Below, in pieces: positions 6,500-12,166 of a stretch of DNA of 12,166 nt. Each line of letters begins with the position of its first letter. Position 1 is the first letter of the stretch. Location of the stretch: assembly GCA_025996815.1 (NCBI GenBank), contig BNTT01000085.1, positions 1 through 12,166 on the forward strand, in the 5' to 3' direction. Made by a program: the position numbers and the translations under genes. Under the pieces are notes generated by a model that saw nothing but the letters and a program-made list of their open reading frames with translations, had not been told where the DNA came from and ran no database searches. Origin of the DNA: Bacteroidia bacterium (GTDB lineage Bacteria > Bacteroidota > Bacteroidia > Bacteroidales > Azobacteroidaceae).

Positions 6500-7567
6500 C
6501 TAAGCAATCAACCCCACATAGACCTCCACCGCCTGCCGAATTTCCGACAAAAGGACAAACTCATCAGCCGTGTGCGACCGCTCGGAGGCTCCGGGACCAA
6601 TCTTGACCGATGGGAACGGCATCAATGCCTGGTCGGAGAGCGTGGGCGAGCCATAGGGCTCCAAGCCCATTTGTTTGGCGCGTTGCACGACATAGTGGTT
6701 GGGGTCGATGCTCGATGAGTTGAGGCGAAACGACCGCGCCGAGAGGTGGCACCCGCATTGCGCGGCTATCTCGTTGAAAATCTGCTCGTTAGTGTATAGT
6801 TCGTTGGTGCGCACGTCCACCGTGAAGCGGCACTCGTCGGGAATCACATTGTGCTGCGTGCCCGCGTCAATCATCGTTACAGTGGCTTTCACGCCACCCA
6901 GCAGCGTGCTTTCCTTCGGGAAGCGCAGCCGGCTGAACCATTCAATCACCGGCAATGCCTTGTAGATGGCATTTTCGCCATCGTCTCGGGCGGCGTGCCC
7001 CGCTTTGCCGTGCACAACGCCGTCCAGCACCATCAGTCCGCGCTCGGCAATGGCAGGACGCATCCCCGTAGGCTCGCCCACCACCGCCACCGCTATCGGC
7101 GGCAAGTCGGGCAACACCGATTCTATCCCGCCCTTGCCGGACACCTCCTCCTCGCACGAGGCAAGAAAAATATAATTGCTGTGAGGAGCCGGAGATTGCG
7201 CGTCAAGCCCGCAGAGGTGCAGAAACGCCGCCAACAGCGACACCAGCGACGCGCCGGCATCATTGCTGCCCAAGCCATAGAGCCTGTCGCCCTCCTCCGT
7301 TGCCGCAAACGGGTCGCGCGTCCAGCCGGCAACGGGCTTCACGGTGTCGATATGCGAATTGAGCAGAATCGTGGGACGCGCGTCGTCCCAATTTGCCGAC
7401 CGTGCCCACACATTATTTCCCTTGCGGCTGGGCGACCTGTTCTTCTTCTTTAAAAACGCCTCCAAGAGGTCTGCTGCCGCCTTTTCGTCGCGACTAAACG
7501 ACGGAATGGCGAGCAATTGTTTGAGCAAATCAACTGCTTCACGATAATAAATATCAAATTTTTTCAT
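6500..7567 (-). CDS. argE: M20-family deacylase, likely ArgE-type (acetylornithine/acylcitrulline deacetylase)
   Basis: A 355-residue zinc amidohydrolase of the ArgE/DapE group. Metal and catalytic residues are in place: H72 and D74 in LNSHIDTVKP, D103 in GLGSNDAGAS, E140 (base) and E141 in ASCEEEVSGKGG, E165 in VVGEPTGM, and H332 in ERSHTADEF. H191 in GKAGHAA lies in the dimerisation domain (about 170-285). In arginine synthesis the enzyme removes the N-acyl group from ornithine or citrulline intermediates. Some Bacteroidetes use N-succinyl rather than N-acetyl intermediates, so the acyl group is open; DapE or another M20 amidase is a less likely alternative. No other arg gene is adjacent. 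It is transcribed divergently from the acyl-CoA synthetase gene across 68 bp and ends facing the repeat region. Confidence 0.82.
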   Translation of the reverse strand: MKKFDIYYREAVDLLKQLLAIPSFSRDEKAAADLLEAFLKKKNRSPSRKGNNVWARSANWDDARPTILLNSHIDTVKPVAGWTRDPFAATEEGDRLYGLGSNDAGASLVSLLAAFLHLCGLDAQSPAPHSNYIFLASCEEEVSGKGGIESVLPDLPPIAVAVVGEPTGMRPAIAERGLMVLDGVVHGKAGHAARDDGENAIYKALPVIEWFSRLRFPKESTLLGGVKATVTMIDAGTQHNVIPDECRFTVDVRTNELYTNEQIFNEIAAQCGCHLSARSFRLNSSSIDPNHYVVQRAKQMGLEPYGSPTLSDQALMPFPSVKIGPGASERSHTADEFVLLSEIRQAVEVYVGLIA

Positions 7568-7586
7568 AATAATTACGAATATTCGG

Positions 7587-7594
7587 CAAAGTTA
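7587..7594 (-). promoter_or_regulatory. -7 element for argE
   Basis: On the minus strand 7594-7587 reads TAACTTTG, 19 bp before the argE ATG. No clear -33 box at the expected spacing. Confidence 0.5.
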
Positions 7595-7607
7595 GATAAA
7601 AATTTTG

Positions 7608-7615
7608 TACTTTTG
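7608..7615 (+). promoter_or_regulatory. -7 element for the acyl-CoA synthetase gene
   Basis: TACTTTTG fits TAnnTTTG and lies 20 bp before the ATG at 7636. The -33 region is not obvious. The argE -7 box is only 13 bp away on the other strand, so the two polymerases would compete for the same DNA. Confidence 0.5.
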
Positions 7616-7635
7616 CGACCAAATACGGTTGAACA

Positions 7636-9447
7636 ATGGAATGTCATCATTTATCTGAATTAATTCATCGGCAAGCGAGCAAGTTTGGCGACGAAGAAGC
7701 ACTGAAAATACGCGACAGGGACACGCATAAGTGGCATTCCGTGTCGTGGAATGAATTTTCTAAGAAAGTTATGTCTGTGGCTCAAGCCTTGTGCCACTTC
7801 GGGCTGAAACCGCAAGCCAATGTCGGCATTTATACGCCCAACCGCGCCGAATGTTTTTATGTGGACTACGGTGCGTTTGCCAATCGCGGGGCGGTGGTGC
7901 CGCTGTATTCCACCGCGTCCACTGCGCAATTGACCTACATCCTTCGGGAGGCGGAAATCGAAATTTTATTCGTGGGCGAGCAGGACCAGTACGACAAGGC
8001 ATACACGCTCCAAACATCGCGCATCACGCATCTCAAACAACTGATTGTTCTCGACCCTGCGGTGAAATTTGCGCTCACCGACAAGACAACCATCTACTTT
8101 GAGGCATTCATCTCGCCGAAAAACCGCAATTCGCAGGACATTATCTCCGTCGAAAAGCGAATGAAAAGTGCACTGAACGACGACACAGCGCATATTATAT
8201 ACACCTCCGGCACGACTGGCGAATCCAAAGGCGTTGTTCTCACTCACGCCAACTATCGCGCCGTGATGCAGACCCACGACATACGGCTGGACTATCTGAA
8301 ACAGCGATTCCTGTCGATGAGCTTCCTGCCGATGGCGCATATTTTTGAAAAAGCGTGGAGCATCTATTGCTTCCACAGAGGCTGTAGCATCGCTATTTGC
8401 CCCGACCCACACATTGTTCAGGACTGTTTGCACGAGGTGCATCCGGAGGCGATGTGCAGCGTGCCCCGCTTCTGGGAAAAGGTCTATGCCGGCGTGCAGG
8501 ATAAAATCGACAACTCCAACTGGCTGGTAGCCAATCTGTTTATTGATGCCATCAACACGGGCGAGAGGTATGTTATGGACTACTGCAACGAAAACAAAAA
8601 AGCCCCGCTGGTGCTGCGGCTGAAATTTCGTTTCTACGATAAAACGGTATATCGCTTAGTGAAAAAAGCGGTTGGCATTGAGCGCGGCGTGATTTTTCCG
8701 GCAGCAGGCTCCTTTTTGTCGGACGAAATTATCACGCTTTTGCGGGCGCTTAACATCCCGCTGGTGTATGGCTACGGATTGAGCGAGACAACGGCTACCG
8801 TCACGTGCTACCCGCGCAGCCAGTTTGAAGTGGGCACCGTGGGCAAGGTGATGCCCGAAACGGAAGTGCGCATCGGCGACAAAGGCGAAATCCTCGTGAA
8901 ATCCGCCAGCGTGATGAAGGAGTATTACAAAAAAGCCAAAGCCACCGCCACCGCATTCACGGAAGACGGCTTTTTCCGCACGGGCGATGTGGGCTATCTG
9001 ACCGAGAAACAGGGCGTTGTGCTCACCGACCGCCTGAAAGACCTCTACAAGACCTCTAACGGCAAATACATCGCTCCCCAGCAACTCGAATCGCGCCTCA
9101 TGACCGACAAATACATCGAGGCAGCAATGGTGGTGGGCGACCAGCGGCGATACGTTTCCGCCCTCATCATCCCCAACGAAGCCGAAGTGCTGCGATTTGC
9201 CAAGTCGAAAGGCATCTCACGCCCGTCTGTTGAGGATTTATATAAGGACAAGGATATTCACGAACTTTTTGAACAGCGCATCTGCGCCATGCAGGCAGAT
9301 ATTCCCGGATATGAGCAAATCAAGCGTTTTGAACTGCTCAGCGAGTCTTTCTCCATCCAAAATGGGGAACTGACGAACACGCTGAAAATGAAACGCCGCG
9401 TGATTTTGGAGCGGTATGCCGATGTGATTGATTTAATGTATGCGTGA
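7636..9447 (+). CDS. Long-chain fatty-acid-CoA ligase (AMP-forming)
   Basis: A 603-residue member of the ANL adenylating superfamily, of the FadD/FAA long-chain type. It activates fatty acids with ATP to acyl-AMP and then to acyl-CoA, for lipid synthesis or degradation, probably at the inner face of the membrane. Motifs in order: the ATP-binding loop YTSGTTGESKG (189-199), YGYGLSETTATVT (from 378), FRTGDVGYL (about 448-456), the hinge D465-R466-LKD, and TSNGKYIAPQQLE (about 474-486), where K477 lies in the lid segment. The long insert around 290-350 (RLKFRFYDKTVYRLVKK) is typical of the long-chain subgroup. The start follows a -7 box by 20 bp. The last 15 bp overlap the end of hisA on the other strand. 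Chain-length preference cannot be read from sequence. Confidence 0.92.
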   Translation: MECHHLSELIHRQASKFGDEEALKIRDRDTHKWHSVSWNEFSKKVMSVAQALCHFGLKPQANVGIYTPNRAECFYVDYGAFANRGAVVPLYSTASTAQLTYILREAEIEILFVGEQDQYDKAYTLQTSRITHLKQLIVLDPAVKFALTDKTTIYFEAFISPKNRNSQDIISVEKRMKSALNDDTAHIIYTSGTTGESKGVVLTHANYRAVMQTHDIRLDYLKQRFLSMSFLPMAHIFEKAWSIYCFHRGCSIAICPDPHIVQDCLHEVHPEAMCSVPRFWEKVYAGVQDKIDNSNWLVANLFIDAINTGERYVMDYCNENKKAPLVLRLKFRFYDKTVYRLVKKAVGIERGVIFPAAGSFLSDEIITLLRALNIPLVYGYGLSETTATVTCYPRSQFEVGTVGKVMPETEVRIGDKGEILVKSASVMKEYYKKAKATATAFTEDGFFRTGDVGYLTEKQGVVLTDRLKDLYKTSNGKYIAPQQLESRLMTDKYIEAAMVVGDQRRYVSALIIPNEAEVLRFAKSKGISRPSVEDLYKDKDIHELFEQRICAMQADIPGYEQIKRFELLSESFSIQNGELTNTLKMKRRVILERYADVIDLMYA

Positions 9448-10155
9448 TTCCAACTCTTTCAGTGTAATTTTCCCTTCATAAATCGCCTTCCCGATAATCA
9501 CGGCGGGGATATGCGCCGCATCCAGCCGTTGCACATCGTTGAGGCACGAAACGCCGCCGCTGGCAATCAGATAGCATTCCGAATCGGCTGCCAAAATCTG
9601 TTTGTAGAGGTCGATATTCGGACCGGTGAGCATCCCGTCGCAACCAATGTCGGTGCAAATCACCTTGGAGATGCCCTGCTTGCGCCATTTCGCGATAAAT
9701 GGGATAACGTCTTCGCCGGAATCCTCCGTCCAGCCTGTTACAGACACTTTATTGTTGCGGCAATCGGCTCCCAGAATGATTTTGTCGGCACCAAACTTGT
9801 CAATCCAGCGTTGAAACAGCTCCGGATTGTGTACGGCAATGCTGCCTCCGGTCACCATCTGCGCCCCACAGTCGAAAGCCACATTGAGGTCGAAGCCCGA
9901 TTTCAGTCCGCCGCCAAAGTCGATGACCAGCGACGTGTGCGTAGCCAGCCGCTCCAGCACATCATAATTCACAATATGCTGCGCCTTGGCACCATCCAAA
10001 TCCACCACATGGAGGCGGCTGATGCCGTGCGCTTCAAACATCTTCGCCACCTCCAGCGGGTCTTCGTTATACACCGTTTTCTGCGCATAGTCGCCCTTGG
10101 CAAGGCGCACGCACTTGCCGTCAAGGATGTCTATTGCGGGGATAATTTCTATCAT
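9433..10155 (-). CDS. hisA: HisA: ProFAR isomerase, histidine synthesis
   Basis: HisA performs the Amadori rearrangement of ProFAR to PRFAR in histidine synthesis. The 240-residue protein is a (beta-alpha)8 barrel of usual length. It opens MIEIIPAIDILDGKCVRL, with catalytic D9. D131 in LGADCRN is the second catalytic aspartate. Phosphate-binding glycine motifs are at FGGGLKSG (80-87) and IASGGVS (198-204), and TDIGCDGMLTGPN is at 168-180. A longer in-frame start at 10254 exists, but its extra 33 residues match no HisA and overlap hisH; the ATG at 10155 fits the family. The start overlaps the hisH stop as ATGA, so the two are translationally coupled. The gene tail overlaps the acyl-CoA synthetase gene by 15 bp in convergent orientation. 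hisF and hisI do not follow. Confidence 0.96.
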   Translation of the reverse strand: MIEIIPAIDILDGKCVRLAKGDYAQKTVYNEDPLEVAKMFEAHGISRLHVVDLDGAKAQHIVNYDVLERLATHTSLVIDFGGGLKSGFDLNVAFDCGAQMVTGGSIAVHNPELFQRWIDKFGADKIILGADCRNNKVSVTGWTEDSGEDVIPFIAKWRKQGISKVICTDIGCDGMLTGPNIDLYKQILAADSECYLIASGGVSCLNDVQRLDAAHIPAVIIGKAIYEGKITLKELESRIH

Positions 10156-10742
10156 AGTTCTATAAAATTTTGCAATATCTGCGCCCCCACCGCCCCGCTC
10201 TTCTCTGGATGAAACTGCGTGGCAAAAAAATTGCTTTTCTGCAAGGAGGCGCAAAAGGGCTGTATATAATCCGTTGTGGCAATGCCGTTTGCATTGAGCG
10301 GCACATAGTAGCTGTGCACAAAATAGACAAACGCGCCTTCGGAGATGCCTTTATACAGGTCGCCTTTCAAGCCCGTGAGCGTGTTCCACCCTATGTGGGG
10401 GACTTTGTCGGCGTGCCGATGCGGCAGGAAGCGTTGGACGGGCGCGTCAAAGATGCCCAAACAATCCACATTGCCCTCCTCCGACGATTTGCACAAGAGC
10501 TGCATCCCAATGCAAATCCCTAATACAGGCTGTTTTAGATTGCGTATCAATTCATCCAAACGATGCGCTTTCAGGTAGCACATCGTTTGAGTGGCTTCGC
10601 CCTGCCCGGGGAAAATCACCTTGTCAGCCGCTTGAATCACGTCTTTATCCGCCGTCACAGCAGGCTCAATGCCCAGCCGTTTGAGGGCATTCACGACGGA
10701 GCAAACGTTTCCCGCATTGTAGTCTATTATTGCAACGTTCAT
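10152..10742 (-). CDS. hisH: HisH: glutamine amidotransferase subunit of imidazole glycerol phosphate synthase
   Basis: HisH hydrolyses glutamine and passes ammonia to HisF, which forms imidazole glycerol phosphate and AICAR. The 196-residue class I amidotransferase carries the triad C77 (GICIGMQLL, nucleophile elbow), H178 and E180 (QFHPEKSG). The start is IIDYNAGN, and the conserved FPGQGEA stands at 44-50. HPEKSG at the C-terminus is diagnostic for HisH. It is the first gene of a hisH-hisA pair with a 4-base ATGA overlap. Its partner HisF must be encoded elsewhere, since none is present in the window. A promoter with both boxes lies upstream at 10783-10814. Confidence 0.96.
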   Translation of the reverse strand: MNVAIIDYNAGNVCSVVNALKRLGIEPAVTADKDVIQAADKVIFPGQGEATQTMCYLKAHRLDELIRNLKQPVLGICIGMQLLCKSSEEGNVDCLGIFDAPVQRFLPHRHADKVPHIGWNTLTGLKGDLYKGISEGAFVYFVHSYYVPLNANGIATTDYIQPFCASLQKSNFFATQFHPEKSGAVGAQILQNFIEL

Positions 10743-10782
10743 TTTTAATTATTGAAAACTTTTAAACAGTCATTTCGAGGGG

Positions 10783-10814
10783 CAAAGTTATATTAAATTT
10801 CTATGCAAACCAAT
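10783..10814 (-). promoter_or_regulatory. Promoter of hisH-hisA
   Basis: On the minus strand ATTG (10814-10811), a 20-bp spacer and TAACTTTG (10790-10783) match the Bacteroidetes promoter pattern with one mismatch in the -33 box. The leader to the hisH ATG is about 35-40 nt and shows no attenuator or leader-peptide histidine run. Confidence 0.65.
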
Positions 10815-10820
10815 TTTTAT

Positions 10821-10840
10821 GGGAAAGTTTTCCCTTTTTT
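10821..10840 (+). terminator. Short hairpin with T-run, possible terminator
   Basis: GGGAA-AGTT-TTCCC (10821-10834) is followed by T6. No plus-strand gene ends just upstream, so if active it would stop antisense reading from the his side or insulate the promoter at 10861. The stem is short. Confidence 0.35.
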
Positions 10841-10860
10841 ATCAGCTTTTCTTTTTTTTG

Positions 10861-10891
10861 TTTGATTTTTCACAAAAATTGTTTAACTTTG
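10861..10891 (+). promoter_or_regulatory. Strong promoter for the small ORF and lipoprotein gene
   Basis: TTTG (10861-10864), a 19-bp spacer and TAACTTTG (10884-10891) match the phylum consensus at both boxes. The start is expected near 10897, about 10 bp before the ATG at 10907. Confidence 0.7.
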
Positions 10892-10906
10892 CCGCCGAAA
10901 TCCGCG

Positions 10907-11209
10907 ATGATAATGAAGATAATGGCAATTTACACACATAGAATAGCATGTATCGCAGGGATGCCCCTTGCGGTCGCCCGTTTCGCGGTTGCCCAATCCA
11001 ATGAGGTTAATAGCAGAGGGCGGTTTTGCAAAACGTACCCCCCCCTAATTCGTTCATTATCAACAAGTTATGTTCTAAATTGCTGGGGTACACCTCAGTA
11101 TTACGCTTATCAACTCCATCATGGTTTATGCCGTGGTGGGGCTTGGTGTGTGCAAAATGTTGAAAATTCAGGAATAAAAACGATAAAAAGATGGAAAAGA
11201 TATTTATGA
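10907..11209 (+). CDS. Uncertain 100-residue ORF upstream of the lipoprotein gene
   Basis: It lies directly behind a good promoter and begins MIMKIMAIYTHRIACIAG, with a hydrophobic stretch to about residue 30 (MPLAVARFAVAQS) that could be a weak signal peptide. The rest resembles no family I know and is rich in C, Y and W without an evident motif. An eight-C run sits inside it at 11038-11045. Its TGA overlaps the second possible start of the lipoprotein gene as ATGA (11206-11209), which would allow coupling. It may be a real small gene, a decayed gene or a chance ORF in a leader; I lean slightly towards non-functional. Confidence 0.25.
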   Translation: MIMKIMAIYTHRIACIAGMPLAVARFAVAQSNEVNSRGRFCKTYPPLIRSLSTSYVLNCWGTPQYYAYQLHHGLCRGGAWCVQNVENSGIKTIKRWKRYL

Positions 11210-11967
11210 GAAATTTTTCAGTTGCCCTTGTTGCGCTACTCTTGTTAGCCGCATGTGATAATAAGAGGAAAGGCAAACCCAAAAGAGGTGAAGTTGTGAC
11301 TACTACGGTTGTTTTTCCGCCTCCGGATGTGTCGGTTGAAAAACCTGTCGTGAATGTTTACATTGAAAACTCCGGTAGTATGGATGGCTATGTGAAAGGA
11401 AAGACGGACTTTGAACACGCAGTTTACAGTTATCTGAGTGATATAAAAATATCAGGGATTGCAAACTCTATCAACTTGTTCTACATCAACAGTAAAATCA
11501 TTCCGCACGGAAGCGATATTGAGGATTTTATTGACAAATTGGAGCCAACAACTTTCCAAAAAAGAGGAGGTAATCGTGGCACCACCGATATTGCAAATGT
11601 TTTGAAAACTGTTTTGAAAGCGACAAATGACAAAATAGTTTCGATTTTTGTTTCGGATTTTGTGTTTTCGCCCGGAGGGAAGAATAAAAATGCTGATGAA
11701 TACCTTATTAATCAACAAATTGGTATAAAAACCGATGTTGCCGAACATATCAAGCAATTTCCGCAAACGGCATTTACCATTTACAGACTTACATCGCATT
11801 TCAATGGCACCTACTATAATTGTTATGATGCGAAAACTCAAATCAATGCCCGCCGTCCATTTTTTATATGGCTTATTGGCAATGTTGATTATATCGCAAC
11901 CTTACAGAATAAAATTCCGAACAACAATTTTATGGTTCTACTGGGAATTGTGTGGAAAGAGCATTAA
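11191..11967 (+). pseudogene. vWA-like lipoprotein, 3' end removed by IS insertion
   Basis: The N-terminus is a lipoprotein signal (MRNFSVALVALLLLAAC from the second ATG at 11206; lipid-anchor cysteine at residue 22 of the longer form). A basic, proline-containing linker leads to a von Willebrand A-like domain from about residue 50. VVNVYIENSGSM is a variant MIDAS start, with E in place of the usual D of DxSxS; RGGNRGTTDIANVL supplies the threonine loop; and IVSIFVSDFVFSPG is the strand ending in the third acidic residue. FFIWLIGN near 230 looks like a further core strand. Native coding probably ends near residue 247; the last residues (VLLGIVWKEH) are read from IS sequence. Role unknown: an envelope protein that may bind a partner through a metal site. 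The truncated product may still be made. Confidence 0.6.
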
Positions 11968-12166
11968 ATCACCGTTAAAGAAGAGAATAGCCGTTCTGAA
12001 ATTAGCGGTATTTCTGTAACCTCTTCCGATTGTTTTTAGCTCTTGTATTGCCCCGTTTAATCGTTCGGCTCGCGCGTTGTTAGCACCTGTTTTCATAGCG
12101 TTTATTATTCCTATTTTATGCCTTTCAAACATATCTACAACTTCATTGATTTCTTTGATTTGAGCG
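11934..12166 (-). mobile_element. ISL3-family insertion sequence, one end only
   Basis: The left border is placed at GGTTCTACTGGGAATTG (11934 onward) because ISL3-type ends commonly start GG(C/T)TCT and because the host reading frame loses its vWA character here. The transposase stop lies within a few bases of this end, as expected for a compact IS. The other end and target duplication are outside the window, so the exact border is inferred. Confidence 0.65.
11938..12166 (-). CDS. ISL3-family DDE transposase, C-terminal 75 residues
   Basis: The frame enters from the right edge and ends at the stop at 11938. ANNARAERLNGAIQELK and IGRGYRNTANFRTAILFF match the C-terminus of ISL3-type (IS204/IS1001/IS1096/IS1165) transposases. 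The E of AERLN is the third acidic residue of the DDE triad. The visible part is intact without stops; upstream two-thirds lie outside. An internal ATG at 12132 is not the true start. Confidence 0.85.
   Translation of the reverse strand, partial: AQIKEINEVVDMFERHKIGIINAMKTGANNARAERLNGAIQELKTIGRGYRNTANFRTAILFFNGDLMLFPHNSQ

Noticed and set aside
6851..7453. 200-residue plus-strand ORF opposite argE
   Set aside because: Shadow of the GC-rich argE gene; arginine- and histidine-rich composition is typical of antisense frames.
9511..10212. 233-residue plus-strand ORF opposite hisA
   Set aside because: It lies antisense to a clear HisA with both catalytic aspartates, has no family resemblance and no start context.
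10156..10254. Upstream in-frame start giving HisA 33 extra residues
   Set aside because: The extra part overlaps hisH, matches no HisA, and the ATG at 10155 gives the usual family N-terminus with an ATGA overlap.
11038..11045. C8 run as a phase-variation switch fusing the small ORF to the lipoprotein
   Set aside because: Adding one C puts the upstream frame into the lipoprotein frame, but that frame hits a TGA before 11191; losing one C gives an immediate TAA. No useful fusion results.

Overview
The window looks like a piece of a Bacteroidetes (probably Bacteroidales) genome. Four things point there. Promoters repeatedly show the phylum's -7 element TAnnTTTG, three of them with a TTTG or TTG about 20 bp upstream. 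Start codons sit behind A/T-rich leaders without a clear Shine-Dalgarno sequence. A large secreted protein ends in a type IX secretion (T9SS) sorting domain. Intergenic spaces carry hairpin-type dispersed repeats. Both edges look like contig breaks: bases 1-70 are an exact inverted copy of 1079-1148 inside rpoN, and the right edge lies inside an ISL3-family insertion sequence.

Layout: (1) 1-298, minus strand: start of a small lipoprotein gene that runs in frame into the inverted rpoN copy. (2) 398-1867, plus: rpoN (sigma-54). (3) 1868-2422: a 555-bp non-coding stretch. Its first part is repeat-like. Its second part holds a strong promoter with a palindrome over the -33 box, a long structured RNA of about 260 nt, and an intrinsic terminator just upstream of the next gene. 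(4) 2423-6202, plus: a 1259-residue T9SS-exported surface protein of MBG/YDG-type and fibronectin type III modules. (5) 6203-6499: its terminator, a 91-bp foldback repeat and paired small hairpins. (6) 6500-7567, minus: argE-like M20 deacylase. (7) 7636-9447, plus: long-chain acyl-CoA synthetase. (8) 9433-10742, minus: hisH-hisA, translationally coupled, with no hisF after hisA. (9) 10743-11190: two divergent promoters and a small uncertain ORF. (10) 11191-11934, plus: lipoprotein with a von Willebrand A-like domain, cut by the IS. (11) 11934-12166: 3' end of the ISL3-family transposase on the minus strand.

Most genes are ordinary housekeeping functions (sigma factor, arginine and histidine synthesis, fatty-acid activation) next to cell-surface and mobile accessory material. 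The least explained element is the structured leader at about 2095-2359. It has its own promoter, several long helices and a terminator, and I see no second promoter before the T9SS protein. It is therefore either a free small RNA or an attenuator controlling that protein. I could not assign it to a known RNA family.
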